Shown here: in pieces, positions 7,965 to 15,753 of the stretch
Position numbering within the stretch: the first letter of the stretch is position 1
Layout of the letters: every line of letters begins with the position of its first letter
Assembly: GCA_028822575.1 (NCBI GenBank)
Contig: JAPKDN010000003.1
Location: 1 to 23,511 of the forward strand
DNA from: Alphaproteobacteria bacterium
Lineage (GTDB): Bacteria; Pseudomonadota; Alphaproteobacteria; Thalassobaculales; Thalassobaculaceae
Direction: 5' to 3'
Length of the DNA: 23,511 nucleotides
Notes under the pieces: model-generated
The model's database searches: none
The model's input: the letters and a program-made list of their open reading frames with translations, nothing else
Told to the model about the DNA's origin: nothing
Position numbers and translations under genes: made by a program

Positions 7965-8808
7965 TCGCCTGGATCAGCTCCGCGATACGATCCAGCACCG
8001 GCATGACTTCATCCGACCCCGCCGCCGGCAAGGTCAACACACAACGCTCCGTCCCCGCGTCCTGGTAGCGCTTCAGCTTGTCCGCGTCCTCGGCGACGCC
8101 ATAGACAGTGATCGGGATCGAATCTGGCTCCCTCCCCGCCTCCGCCGCCATTTGCCGGAACTGAGGGAAAATATCCAGCGCGTCGCCGTAATTCGGGCGC
8201 TTGGCATGGGGTAGCCAACCGTCGCAATACTCGATCGCCCGCCTTCCACCATGCGGAAAGGCACCACCCATCAGCACCGGTGGATAGGGTTTCTGCACCG
8301 GTTTCGGCCAAGTCATCATTTCCGGAAACTCGACATACTTACCAGAATACGAGGCTTTGGATTTGGTCCAGATCTCGCGCATCGCCTCGACGCGTTCCTT
8401 CATCAGGCTCATGCGAGTTTTGAAATTGGTACCGTGATCCGCCATTTCCTCGGCGTTCCAGCCAGCGCCGATACCGAACAGAAATCGACCCTGGGAAATC
8501 TGGTCGATTGACGCGACGGATTTCGCTGTCTGGATCGGATCGCGCTGGATCACTAGGCAAATCCCTGTACCGATCTTCAGTCGTTCGGTCGCGGCGGCGG
8601 CCGCCGAGAGGGTCACGAACGGGTCCATCACATCGTAATATTTCTTCGGTAAATCACCGCCTTGCGGGAATGGCGACGTCCGCGAGGTCGGAATATGCGA
8701 GTGCTCCGGCGCCCAAAGCGACTCGAGGCCCCGTTCCTCCATCGCGCGGGCTAGCGCGACCGGCCCGATGGAGTAATCCGTAAAGAATAATGACGCACCG
8801 ATATGCAT
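7957..8808 (-). CDS. LLM-class F420/flavin-dependent oxidoreductase (TIGR03619-like)
   Basis: A 283-aa bacterial luciferase-like monooxygenase fold protein. It shows the ESLWAPEHSHIP segment after the first strand-helix unit, GTGICLVIQRDPIQTAKS (about 81-97), then QGRFLFGIGAGWNAEEM (about 106-122) and VLMGGAFPHGGRRAIEYCDGW. These fit the TIGR03619 'probable F420-dependent oxidoreductase' group, which commonly uses F420 or FMN to reduce or hydroxylate small organic substrates. Cofactor and substrate are not readable here, and no F420 synthesis gene is in the window. GGGAGG lies 5 bases before the ATG. It follows the 3-hydroxyacyl-CoA dehydrogenase by 27 bp on the same strand and is probably its operon partner. 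Confidence 0.88.
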   Translation of the reverse strand: MHIGASLFFTDYSIGPVALARAMEERGLESLWAPEHSHIPTSRTSPFPQGGDLPKKYYDVMDPFVTLSAAAAATERLKIGTGICLVIQRDPIQTAKSVASIDQISQGRFLFGIGAGWNAEEMADHGTNFKTRMSLMKERVEAMREIWTKSKASYSGKYVEFPEMMTWPKPVQKPYPPVLMGGAFPHGGRRAIEYCDGWLPHAKRPNYGDALDIFPQFRQMAAEAGREPDSIPITVYGVAEDADKLKRYQDAGTERCVLTLPAAGSDEVMPVLDRIAELIQAIR

Positions 8809-8835
8809 GGTTGCCTCCCTGTCGCCGACGCTCCA

Positions 8836-9798
8836 TCAAACCCCGAGCGGTGTTTCATCCTCGATCTTTTCAACCTGGGCCTTGAGCTTCAACAATCCGA
8901 TGTCGCGGTTGCGGAACAATTCCTCCGGGCTCATCCCGCCATAGTCGAAATAACCGGCGCCAGCCATCACGCCTCCCCGTCCCTCTTCAATGAGCTTATC
9001 CAGGGTTGGGCTACTGGGCTTTGGGGTCGGCGGGTCATAAGTCATGTTGGCCATGCCCCGTTGCATCATGTCGAGGCCGGTGAAATCGGCCTTCATCAAT
9101 GCGCCCATCAGGGCCATCCGGTTCGCCAGACCGTATTTGATCGAATCATCGATCGCCTGTGCCGACGCCCACCCCTCGTCCAGAAGCCGGGTGATCTCCA
9201 ACCCCATCGCCGCTTGCAATCGGTTGGCGACATAGCCGTTGATGAATTTGTCGAACCGCACCGGCTTCTTGCCCATGCCGTTATACAGCGCCTCCATCTG
9301 GTCCATCACCGCGATGTCGGTCTCTGGCCCGGGGGCCAAATCAACAAGGTCGATGATATAGGGCGGCGTATACCAATGAGCGATCAGACAGCGTTTCTGG
9401 CGCGCTGGCGGGATCAGTGGAAACTCGTCCAGGTTGGAAGTGTTACTGGCGAGAATCGCGTCCGCCGGCGCGGCGGCGTCAATCTCGGCATAGACCTGGG
9501 TTTTGACGGGAACATTCTCGACCACGGCTTCGACAATTAGGTCCGCGTCGGCGACCGCGTCGGCAAGCTTGGGCACCGGCGTGATGCGCCCGATGATCGC
9601 CGCCTTCTCGGCCACGTCCACGGCACCCGCGTCAACCATGGTCCCAAGCGCGCTATCGATCAATCCGACACCGATCTCAAGTTGCTTCTCGCTGATATCC
9701 TGCATCTTGACCTGATGCCCGCCAGCGGCGTGAACCAGCGCCAGCGCGTGCCCCAGCAATCCAGCGCCGATCAGCGTGACCTTACCGTTCGCATCCAT
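8836..9798 (-). CDS. 3-hydroxyacyl-CoA dehydrogenase family protein (lambda-crystallin-like)
   Basis: A 320-aa NAD-dependent dehydrogenase. The N-terminal Rossmann domain begins at residue 6 with GAGLLG (11-16), has LIVEAVVENVPVK and SNTSNL (118-123), and catalytic H141 in AHWYTPPYIIDLVDL. The C-terminal helical domain runs from about 187, with FINGYVANRLQAAMGLE (N192) and HAD-type features. The Glu that pairs with the catalytic His in mitochondrial HAD appears as Asp (D153), a conservative change. The length and single C-domain fit the lambda-crystallin/L-gulonate dehydrogenase or carnitine dehydrogenase side of the family more than fatty-acid beta-oxidation. The substrate is unresolved. It is first in a two-gene minus-strand unit with the LLM oxidoreductase and divergent from the FAD hydroxylase. 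Confidence 0.9.
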   Translation of the reverse strand: MDANGKVTLIGAGLLGHALALVHAAGGHQVKMQDISEKQLEIGVGLIDSALGTMVDAGAVDVAEKAAIIGRITPVPKLADAVADADLIVEAVVENVPVKTQVYAEIDAAAPADAILASNTSNLDEFPLIPPARQKRCLIAHWYTPPYIIDLVDLAPGPETDIAVMDQMEALYNGMGKKPVRFDKFINGYVANRLQAAMGLEITRLLDEGWASAQAIDDSIKYGLANRMALMGALMKADFTGLDMMQRGMANMTYDPPTPKPSSPTLDKLIEEGRGGVMAGAGYFDYGGMSPEELFRNRDIGLLKLKAQVEKIEDETPLGV

Positions 9799-9997
9799 TC
9801 ACCCAACTCCCGATTGGCTTTCTTGTTCGCGCAACCCTAGCCAAGCACGCGGGTCGACGCAGTCGAATTCCCATCCGCAGCGCCGATATCAGAAGGAAGG
9901 GATCGCTCACGCGGCCATGGCGGATTCGCGCGAAGCGTGGAAAACCCGCCAAGCACGGGTACACTCACCGCGGAACCGTAATGATTAGAGGCAAGCC

Positions 9998-11197
9998 ATG
10001 AGTACCGACCCCATTCTCATCGCCGGTGGCGGCATTGGCGGTGTAGCGGCGGCCCTGGCCTTTAGTCAAAAGGGCTACCGGGTCCGCCTGTTCGAACAGG
10101 CAAGCGAGTTTGGTGAGGTCGGCGCCGGCATTCAGCTCGGTCCCAACGTTTTCAAGATGTTCAAGGTCCTCGGACTGACTGACGCGATCAGCGATCTCGC
10201 GGTCTTTCCCGACGCCCTGGTGATGCGCGACGGGCCAAGCGGCGGGGAGATCACTCGAATTCCGGTCAATACGCCCGGATTTCGAGAAAAATTCGAATTC
10301 CCCTACGCCGTCATCTATCGGCCCGATCTGCACAAGATCCTTGTCGATGCGTGCCGTGACATCCCGGAGATCGAGCTATTGCTCGGTGAGAACGTGACCA
10401 CACATCGCGAAACCAGCGACGGTGTCATCGCCGTCACCGAGGGCGGCGATGAGCATCACGGCTCCGGGTTGCTGGGCGCCGATGGTCTGTGGTCTCGGGT
10501 TCGCGAAACCATTGTCGGCGATGGCAAGCCTCGTGTCTCGGGCCATATCGCTTACCGGGCGGTACTGCCGATCGACGAAGTACCGGAGCATCTGCGCGCC
10601 AACACGGTCACGCTTTGGGCCGGTCCCAAGACCCATCTGGTGCAGTATCCGCTGCATCGCGGCGAGATCATGAACATTGTCGCGGTCTTCCACAGCGATC
10701 GGTACGAGGAAGGTTGGAACGTGTTTGGCGAGACCGAGGAGTTGAACCAACGCTTTGCCGGGCAACACCCCGATGTCCTGACCTTGCTGAATCGCATTGA
10801 GTCCTGGCGCATGTGGGTATTGTGCGACCGTGAACCGGTGAAGAATTGGGTCGACGGACGGGTTGGACTGATCGGCGACGCGGCGCATCCAATGCTGCAA
10901 TACCTCGCCCAGGGTGCCTGCATGGCGATCGAAGACGCGGTGTGTCTGGCGACGCGATTGGAACGACGGGGCGGTGACTTCGCCCAGGCTCTCCTGGATT
11001 ATCAGGCAGATCGATACCTTCGCACGGCACGGGTTCAGCTAACCGCCCGCTTTTATGGGGACATCTACCACGCGGGCGGCCCAACCGCGGAGTTGCGCGA
11101 CATGATGTTGAAAGCCCGCACACCGGAGCAAGGCCAGGCCGGCGTGGCCTGGCTTTACGGCGGCGTGGATGAAAGCGGTGGTCAGCTTTTGGTTTAA
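9998..11197 (+). CDS. FAD-dependent aromatic-ring hydroxylase (3-hydroxybenzoate 6-hydroxylase/salicylate hydroxylase-like)
   Basis: A 399-aa class A flavoprotein monooxygenase. All three family fingerprints are present: GGGIGG at 10-15 (FAD), the DG motif in LGADGLWSRVR (D162-G163), and the GD motif in VGLIGDAAHPMLQYLAQGA (G293-D294), followed by CMAIEDAVCLA. These cytosolic enzymes use NAD(P)H and O2 to hydroxylate phenolic acids. Overall sequence and length recall 3-hydroxybenzoate 6-monooxygenase, which makes gentisate, but salicylate- or hydroxynicotinate-type substrates cannot be ruled out. No ring-cleavage dioxygenase is nearby, so the pathway is incomplete here. It is divergent from the dehydrogenase over 199 bp and convergent with hydantoinase. 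Confidence 0.9.
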   Translation: MSTDPILIAGGGIGGVAAALAFSQKGYRVRLFEQASEFGEVGAGIQLGPNVFKMFKVLGLTDAISDLAVFPDALVMRDGPSGGEITRIPVNTPGFREKFEFPYAVIYRPDLHKILVDACRDIPEIELLLGENVTTHRETSDGVIAVTEGGDEHHGSGLLGADGLWSRVRETIVGDGKPRVSGHIAYRAVLPIDEVPEHLRANTVTLWAGPKTHLVQYPLHRGEIMNIVAVFHSDRYEEGWNVFGETEELNQRFAGQHPDVLTLLNRIESWRMWVLCDREPVKNWVDGRVGLIGDAAHPMLQYLAQGACMAIEDAVCLATRLERRGGDFAQALLDYQADRYLRTARVQLTARFYGDIYHAGGPTAELRDMMLKARTPEQGQAGVAWLYGGVDESGGQLLV

Positions 11198-11223
11198 GGG
11201 TGACTGTTGGGTGCCACCCGTCC

Positions 11224-12648
11224 TTAAAGCGCCGGCCCCGTACGAATGTCCTCGGTGATTTCCCGCTTCAGATATTTCCCGTCCGACAAGGCACCCTTGA
11301 ACTCACCATTTTCGACCATGACCTTGCCGCGCAGCACCGTCATCACCGGCCAAGCGGAGATGTCGTGACCTTCCCAGGGGCTGTAGTCGGTCTCGTGCAG
11401 ATCCTCGACCCGAACCTTTTTGTTAACCGTCGTGTCCAGGACCGCGATATCCGCGTCACTGCCCACCGCGATCGCGCCCTTGCGGGGATACATGCCCATA
11501 ATCTTGGCGGCGTTGGTTGACACCAGATCCACGAATTTTTCGAGGGAATAGCCCCGCGCCGTCACCATCTCCTGATACATCACCGCGACCCGAGGCTCGA
11601 CACCGGCATTACCACCGGTCGTGTCGTCGATACGGTCACCGACTAGCTTGGTCTGCAAGGTGCAGCAGATCTCGTCCGTCGCGACGGCATTGATCGCGCC
11701 GTCAAGCGTGCCGGCCCAAAGCGCGGCCTGATCCTCGGGCGATTTCAACGACGGGTAGGTATGGTAGATCTGCCCATTGGGCCGCTTATAGTCCTCTGAA
11801 TTATAAAGCATATATTGGTGCAGCGTCTCGCCATAGATCGGCTGCCCCTTGGTCCGCGCCTCGCGGATCGCCTGTACCCCGGTGCCGGCGCTGACATGCA
11901 TCATGTAGAGCGGCGTCTTCTCGGCCTCGGCGAGCCGGATCACGCGGCGGAACGAGAGATCCTCCGACAGGGTGTTATGCACTTCGGCCAGGTTGTGGAA
12001 ACTGACCCGGCCCTCTCGGATCAGCTTTTCGTACATGTGCATGACGATATCGTTATCCTCGGCATGGATCACGCCGAGGCCGCCATTGCGGGTGATGATC
12101 TTAAAGACTTCCCAGATGTCACCGAAATGCACCATCCGACCGGATCGGCTGGGAGTGATGTTGGTGGTAAAGATCTTAACCGTCGGATAACCGTCGGTCA
12201 GCACGCTTTCCAGCTCATTCAAGATCGGCGGCTCGACATCGCCAAGCAGCATGACGTGATAGGCGTAGTCGCAATAGCAATTGCCAACCCAATCCTCGTC
12301 ACGCTTGGCGATGACCTCCCGCAATGGGATCTCCTCCATCCGAGCGGCGAAGTCGATCATCGTGGTGGTGCCGCCGAATAGCGCCGCGCGGCTTACCACG
12401 TCCGGGCCTTCGGTATAGCCGACACCGCCGCCGGGCAAGGGCATGTGCCATTTGCAATGGACATGGGGGTCGATACCACCGGGCATGACGATTTTGCCGG
12501 ATACATCGACGGACCGCTTGGCCTGATCATCGCCAATCGCGCCGGGATTGGTGATCGCGGCAATGGTCTCGCCGCTCATCGCGACATCATGCACGCCCAC
12601 GCCGTGGGGGGTGACGACGGTCCCGCCTCGCAGAATCAGATCAAACAT
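11224..12648 (-). CDS. hydA: Dihydropyrimidinase / D-hydantoinase
   Basis: A 474-aa cyclic amidohydrolase that opens dihydropyrimidines or 5-substituted hydantoins to N-carbamoyl amino acids in the cytosol. The binuclear metal site is complete: H62 and H64 in GGIDPHVH, the carbamylated lysine K158 in TVKIFTT, H195 in GVIHAED, H251 in MMHVSAG, and D325 in AVATDEICC. Length and TIM-barrel plus beta-sandwich order (MFDLILRGGTVVTP start; PRKGAIAVGSDADIAV end) match the family. GGGAG precedes the ATG. It is the last gene of the operon, 50 bp after the CobW GTPase. The carbamoyl product would be the substrate of the upstream amidohydrolase. No dihydropyrimidine dehydrogenase (PydA/PydX) is present, so the natural ring substrate is open. 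Confidence 0.94.
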   Translation of the reverse strand: MFDLILRGGTVVTPHGVGVHDVAMSGETIAAITNPGAIGDDQAKRSVDVSGKIVMPGGIDPHVHCKWHMPLPGGGVGYTEGPDVVSRAALFGGTTTMIDFAARMEEIPLREVIAKRDEDWVGNCYCDYAYHVMLLGDVEPPILNELESVLTDGYPTVKIFTTNITPSRSGRMVHFGDIWEVFKIITRNGGLGVIHAEDNDIVMHMYEKLIREGRVSFHNLAEVHNTLSEDLSFRRVIRLAEAEKTPLYMMHVSAGTGVQAIREARTKGQPIYGETLHQYMLYNSEDYKRPNGQIYHTYPSLKSPEDQAALWAGTLDGAINAVATDEICCTLQTKLVGDRIDDTTGGNAGVEPRVAVMYQEMVTARGYSLEKFVDLVSTNAAKIMGMYPRKGAIAVGSDADIAVLDTTVNKKVRVEDLHETDYSPWEGHDISAWPVMTVLRGKVMVENGEFKGALSDGKYLKREITEDIRTGPAL

Positions 12649-12698
12649 GTCCGGTCTCCCATAGAAATAATCTCGTCTAGTTTCCTGAACATCCGCCC

Positions 12699-13751
12699 CT
12701 ATTGTCCAGAGGCTTCAACGACCTCTTCATCGATGGTCTCCAACAATGCCCTGATCCAGGCCTCGGACAACCCTTTACCGATCATGACAAGACGAGACTC
12801 GCGCAAGCCATCCGGCCAGGCATCCAACCAACGCATGGGATGAAAAACGTGCTGCACACCGTGCACCACGGCGGGAGTTTCCGGCGCTTCCGCGACCTCG
12901 ATAATCCCTTTCAGGCGTAACAAATCCGGCCCCAGGGTCTCCGCCACCGACTGGAGGAACAAGGTCAGCGTCACCGCATGGATTGGCTTGTCCAACCGAA
13001 GGGACACGGATGTGATTTCGTCGAGGCCCTGGCCGTGCGCATGGTCGTGCCCGTGGCCATGATGGTGCGAATGGTCGGGGCTGTGCACGACACGCTGTTT
13101 TTCCCGACCCGAAAAACCGCCGCCGATAATGACCGCCGGGTCGATCTCGCCAAGGACCGGGAACAGGATGTCGGCATCTGGATTAACCACCGTGATCCGC
13201 TCCCGTAACGACGCGACCCCGCTTGCGTCGACATCGGTCTTGGTCAACAGCAGCACATCCGCCAGCGCGATCTGCCTCCGGCTCTCCTCGTGCGCGTCCA
13301 ACGAGGCGACGCCGGTGAGCGCGTCCACCGTCACGGCGACCCGATCCAGCCGGACCAGCGCTCGCAAGGCCGGGTCGGCGATCGCCGCGTGAATGATCGG
13401 CGCCGGGTCGGCCAATCCCGTTGTCTCCAATACGATCCGCTCAAAACGACGACCGTCGGTGTTTTTGTCCATCAGGCGGGTGACCGCGTTCACCAAATCA
13501 CCCCGCATCACACAACACAGGCACCCGGTGCTGAGTTCGATCAGGTCTTCCTCGCTGCTTTCGATAAGTTCGTGGTCCAGTCCTATTTCGCCGAACTCAT
13601 TGATGATGACGGCGGTCCGGGCCAATTCTGGGCGACGTAGCAGGTTAGCGATCAGTGTCGTCTTGCCGCTTCCAAGGAATCCGGTAACGACCGTCATTGG
13701 AATAGGGGCAACGGGAACCGGTGTCATGGATCCAGCCTCGACGGGTCTCAT
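12699..13751 (-). CDS. CobW/COG0523-family GTPase, probable zinc metallochaperone
   Basis: A 350-aa G3E-family GTPase. Walker A is GFLGSGKTT (24-32), the metal site is GCLCC (CxCC, 77-80), the guanine motif is TKTD (170-173), and a histidine-rich loop at 223-239 (HSPDHSHHHGHGHDHAHG) is followed by the CobW C-terminal domain. COG0523 proteins deliver zinc or other metals to client enzymes. Flanking genes encode two enzymes of families that need binuclear metal centres, so hydantoinase and the amidohydrolase are the obvious clients (inference). Its ATG overlaps the stop of the 98-aa gene as ATGA, supporting the start at 13751; Met9 and Met19 are alternatives. No cobalamin genes are nearby, which argues against a CobW role in B12 synthesis. 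Confidence 0.92.
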   Translation of the reverse strand: MRPVEAGSMTPVPVAPIPMTVVTGFLGSGKTTLIANLLRRPELARTAVIINEFGEIGLDHELIESSEEDLIELSTGCLCCVMRGDLVNAVTRLMDKNTDGRRFERIVLETTGLADPAPIIHAAIADPALRALVRLDRVAVTVDALTGVASLDAHEESRRQIALADVLLLTKTDVDASGVASLRERITVVNPDADILFPVLGEIDPAVIIGGGFSGREKQRVVHSPDHSHHHGHGHDHAHGQGLDEITSVSLRLDKPIHAVTLTLFLQSVAETLGPDLLRLKGIIEVAEAPETPAVVHGVQHVFHPMRWLDAWPDGLRESRLVMIGKGLSEAWIRALLETIDEEVVEASGQ

Positions 13752-14044
13752 TTCCCATCATCCGAAACAAACAGCACCCGTCCAACGGCGCGATCGGGGC
13801 GCAGGATTTCCCGCAAGCCGCGTAAGGCCGGACCGATGGACGGATGTATCCGGTCTCGGCGACCCGGCTCCTGGATACGCCAGACCATCCCAAAGGGTTG
13901 GGTCTCGGCGCCTACACTCGCGACCTCCTCGCCATTCACCACTATGCCGCACCGGGTCTCGATTTCCGAAAAGGACAAGGCCGCGTCGACCCGCCAAATC
14001 CCAAGCGTGCCTTCTATCAGTGTTCGAAAGCGGTCCCGGTTCAT
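13748..14044 (-). CDS. Small conserved-looking protein of unknown function (98 aa)
   Basis: I do not recognise this family. The gene is held by ATGA overlaps at both ends: its start (14042-14044) overlaps the amidohydrolase stop and its stop (13748-13750) overlaps the CobW start. It is therefore almost certainly translated as part of the operon. The 98 residues are soluble, with no signal peptide or membrane helix. A central stretch, RCGIVVNGEEVASVGAETQ, looks like beta hairpins and is followed by PFGMVWRI. The C-terminus is helix then strand, RGLREILRPDRAVGRVLFV. Only one Cys (C32) and one His (H67) are present, so it is not an obvious metal carrier. A regulator, subunit or assembly factor for the neighbouring hydrolases is possible but unproven. 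Confidence 0.75.
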   Translation of the reverse strand: MNRDRFRTLIEGTLGIWRVDAALSFSEIETRCGIVVNGEEVASVGAETQPFGMVWRIQEPGRRDRIHPSIGPALRGLREILRPDRAVGRVLFVSDDGK

Positions 14045-15324
14045 GCCGCTCGGTTCGCCAACCACCAGGCCAGCAATCGGGTCGCCGCCATGAAGTCAGG
14101 GATTTCCATCGCCTCGTCCGGGTTGTGAGAACCATTGGCATTGCGAATGAAAAGCATTTGGGTCGGCACGCCGGCGGCGGCGAAGGCGGCGGCGTCGTGG
14201 CTGGCGCCGCTGGCGATCTCCATCGCCGGCAGGCCCAATGCCCCGACCCCGGCGAGCATGCCCGCCTTCATCGCTGGATCCATGGGCCCTGGCGCCGCGC
14301 GGGTGAACGCCCCAAGCTCGAAGGTGACCCCGCGCCGCGCGGCGATTTCCACCGCCAGATCGCGAACCCGATCCGTCATGGCCTCGATGAAATCGCCATC
14401 CAGGCTGCGCATATCCAGGCTGAATTCCACCGCGCCGGCGATCTTGGTCATGGCGTGCCATTCAGCATCGGTGAAGAACTTGCCGATGGTAAAAGCGAAA
14501 TCCCTCCCCTCGGCCTCGCATTCGGTCCAGATCCCGTCGAGCGCGCCGACAAGTTCGGCGGTCGCGATTACCGCGTCCCGGCGATGGCTCCTCGGCACAC
14601 CGCCGCAATGAGAATACTCTCCAATGCATCGCGCACTGGGAAGGCGCCGATTGCCGCGAATGCCGGTGACCACGCCGACCGGAAAACCCGCTTCCTCAAG
14701 CACCGGTCCCTGCTCGATATGAACCTCCAAATACGCGTGCAGGGAGTCGGGCTTCATGAATACGGCGCCATCGCGCAGCGCCTGGGGGTCGCACCCGGCT
14801 TCGGCCATGTGATCGGCTAGAGAGCGGCCGGTATCGGCGCGGCGCGCACTGTCCAAGGCGCCATCGGGCAGGGTTCCAAGCGCCGAGCGACTGCCAATAT
14901 AGGAGACCCCGAACCAGGCGCTTTCCTCGGCGCGAATGCCCATGACCCGGATGTCGCGCGGGGGAGTGATACCAGCGTCCCGCAACCCGGCGCAGGCGAC
15001 CAAGCCCGAGACCACACCGGCGGCGCCATCGAAGTTCCCGCCCTGCGCCACGCTATCCAAGTGTGAACCGATGACGATTGGCGCGGCGGACCGATCGGCG
15101 CCCGCCATGGTCATGTAGACATTGCCGGCCGCGTCATCCTCGACAGCCATCGAAAGCCGTTCCGCCGCGCCCGCCATTATATCTCGCGCGGCGGTTTCCC
15201 CGGCCCCGTAAGAGGCCCGGGTTATGCCAATCCCATCGTGAGTCTGGCTCTCCAGCGCGTCGAAGATCTCGCGCGCCAAGGCCTCCTGACCGGCAACGGC
15301 GACACTTGGGTCGAGAATAGGCAT
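14041..15324 (-). CDS. M20-family N-carbamoyl amidohydrolase (beta-ureidopropionase / L-carbamoylase / allantoate amidohydrolase group)
   Basis: A 427-aa Zn-dependent hydrolase of the amidase/hydantoinase/carbamoylase group, which removes the carbamoyl group to give amino acid, CO2 and ammonia. Metal ligands and base are visible: H88 in GSHLDSV, D99 in GGNFDGAAGV, E133-E134 in RAEES, H202 in VHIEQGPVLEE, and a late His in NGSHNPDEAM. The lid-domain motif near 238-250, SHCGGVPRSHRRDA, replaces the more common GHAGTTPMxxRxDA form, with Arg and Ser where the TPM stretch lies. The ATG at 15324 follows GGAG by about 8 bases; in-frame codons up to 15387 look non-coding. It is the first gene of the operon and is chemically the step after hydantoinase, encoded last. 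Confidence 0.92.
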   Translation of the reverse strand: MPILDPSVAVAGQEALAREIFDALESQTHDGIGITRASYGAGETAARDIMAGAAERLSMAVEDDAAGNVYMTMAGADRSAAPIVIGSHLDSVAQGGNFDGAAGVVSGLVACAGLRDAGITPPRDIRVMGIRAEESAWFGVSYIGSRSALGTLPDGALDSARRADTGRSLADHMAEAGCDPQALRDGAVFMKPDSLHAYLEVHIEQGPVLEEAGFPVGVVTGIRGNRRLPSARCIGEYSHCGGVPRSHRRDAVIATAELVGALDGIWTECEAEGRDFAFTIGKFFTDAEWHAMTKIAGAVEFSLDMRSLDGDFIEAMTDRVRDLAVEIAARRGVTFELGAFTRAAPGPMDPAMKAGMLAGVGALGLPAMEIASGASHDAAAFAAAGVPTQMLFIRNANGSHNPDEAMEIPDFMAATRLLAWWLANRAA

Positions 15325-15432
15325 GCGGTGGTCTCCGGCTCGAGCAATTCGGTACCACAGTGAAGCGCGCGAACGGTTGGCGCACAAGCCCCGGCGTGCC
15401 TAAACTCGGCGAACACCAATCTGGAGCGAAAA

Positions 15433-15747
15433 ATGATCGTCGACGTGCGCACCTACAACATCGTTCCCCGCAAGATGAAAACCTATCTGGCCCTGTTCGA
15501 GGAATTCGCCCTGCCGATCCTGCGCCGCCATTTAGGCGATCCGTTAGGTTATTTTCTCGTCGAACACGGGCCCCTGCACCAAGTCGTGCATTTTTGGGGC
15601 TATGAAAATCTGGCCGACCTGGAAAAACGCCGCGCCGTGCGCGACGCCGACCCCGCCTGGGCCGAATACCAGCGCAAAACAGAAGGCTTGGTGGTCAGTC
15701 AGGAAAATAAGCTTTGCCGACCTATGGAATGGTCGGGAATCAAGTAG
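15433..15747 (+). CDS. NIPSNAP family protein
   Basis: A 104-aa single-domain NIPSNAP protein with a ferredoxin-like dimeric alpha/beta-barrel fold. Typical features are the start MIVDVRTYNIVPRKMKTYL, the middle GYFLVEHGPLHQVVHFWGYENLADLEKRRAVRDADPAW written across 46-83, and a short C-terminal tail. Bacterial members are small cytosolic proteins of unclear function, often beside catabolic genes. It is divergent from the amidohydrolase/CobW/hydantoinase operon across 108 bp, so shared control and a role with that operon are possible. GGAG lies before the ATG. The stop is 6 bases from the stop of the convergent histidine kinase. Confidence 0.9.
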   Translation: MIVDVRTYNIVPRKMKTYLALFEEFALPILRRHLGDPLGYFLVEHGPLHQVVHFWGYENLADLEKRRAVRDADPAWAEYQRKTEGLVVSQENKLCRPMEWSGIK

Positions 15748-15753
15748 TCCCCA

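Noticed and set aside
8803..9540. A 245-codon plus-strand open frame opposite the 3-hydroxyacyl-CoA dehydrogenase
   Set aside because: His/Gln/Arg-rich translation with no domain; the opposite strand has all dehydrogenase motifs.
11198..11219. Possible bidirectional terminator hairpin between the FAD hydroxylase and hydantoinase
   Set aside because: Only 5-bp GGGTG/CACCC arms with a 12-nt loop and no T or A tract; too weak to call.
13393..14820. A 475-codon plus-strand open frame opposite the CobW, 98-aa and amidohydrolase genes
   Set aside because: It is antisense to three well-supported coding genes, has low-complexity Arg/Pro/Ser-rich content, and no recognisable domain or ribosome site. 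Long antisense frames are expected in GC-rich DNA.
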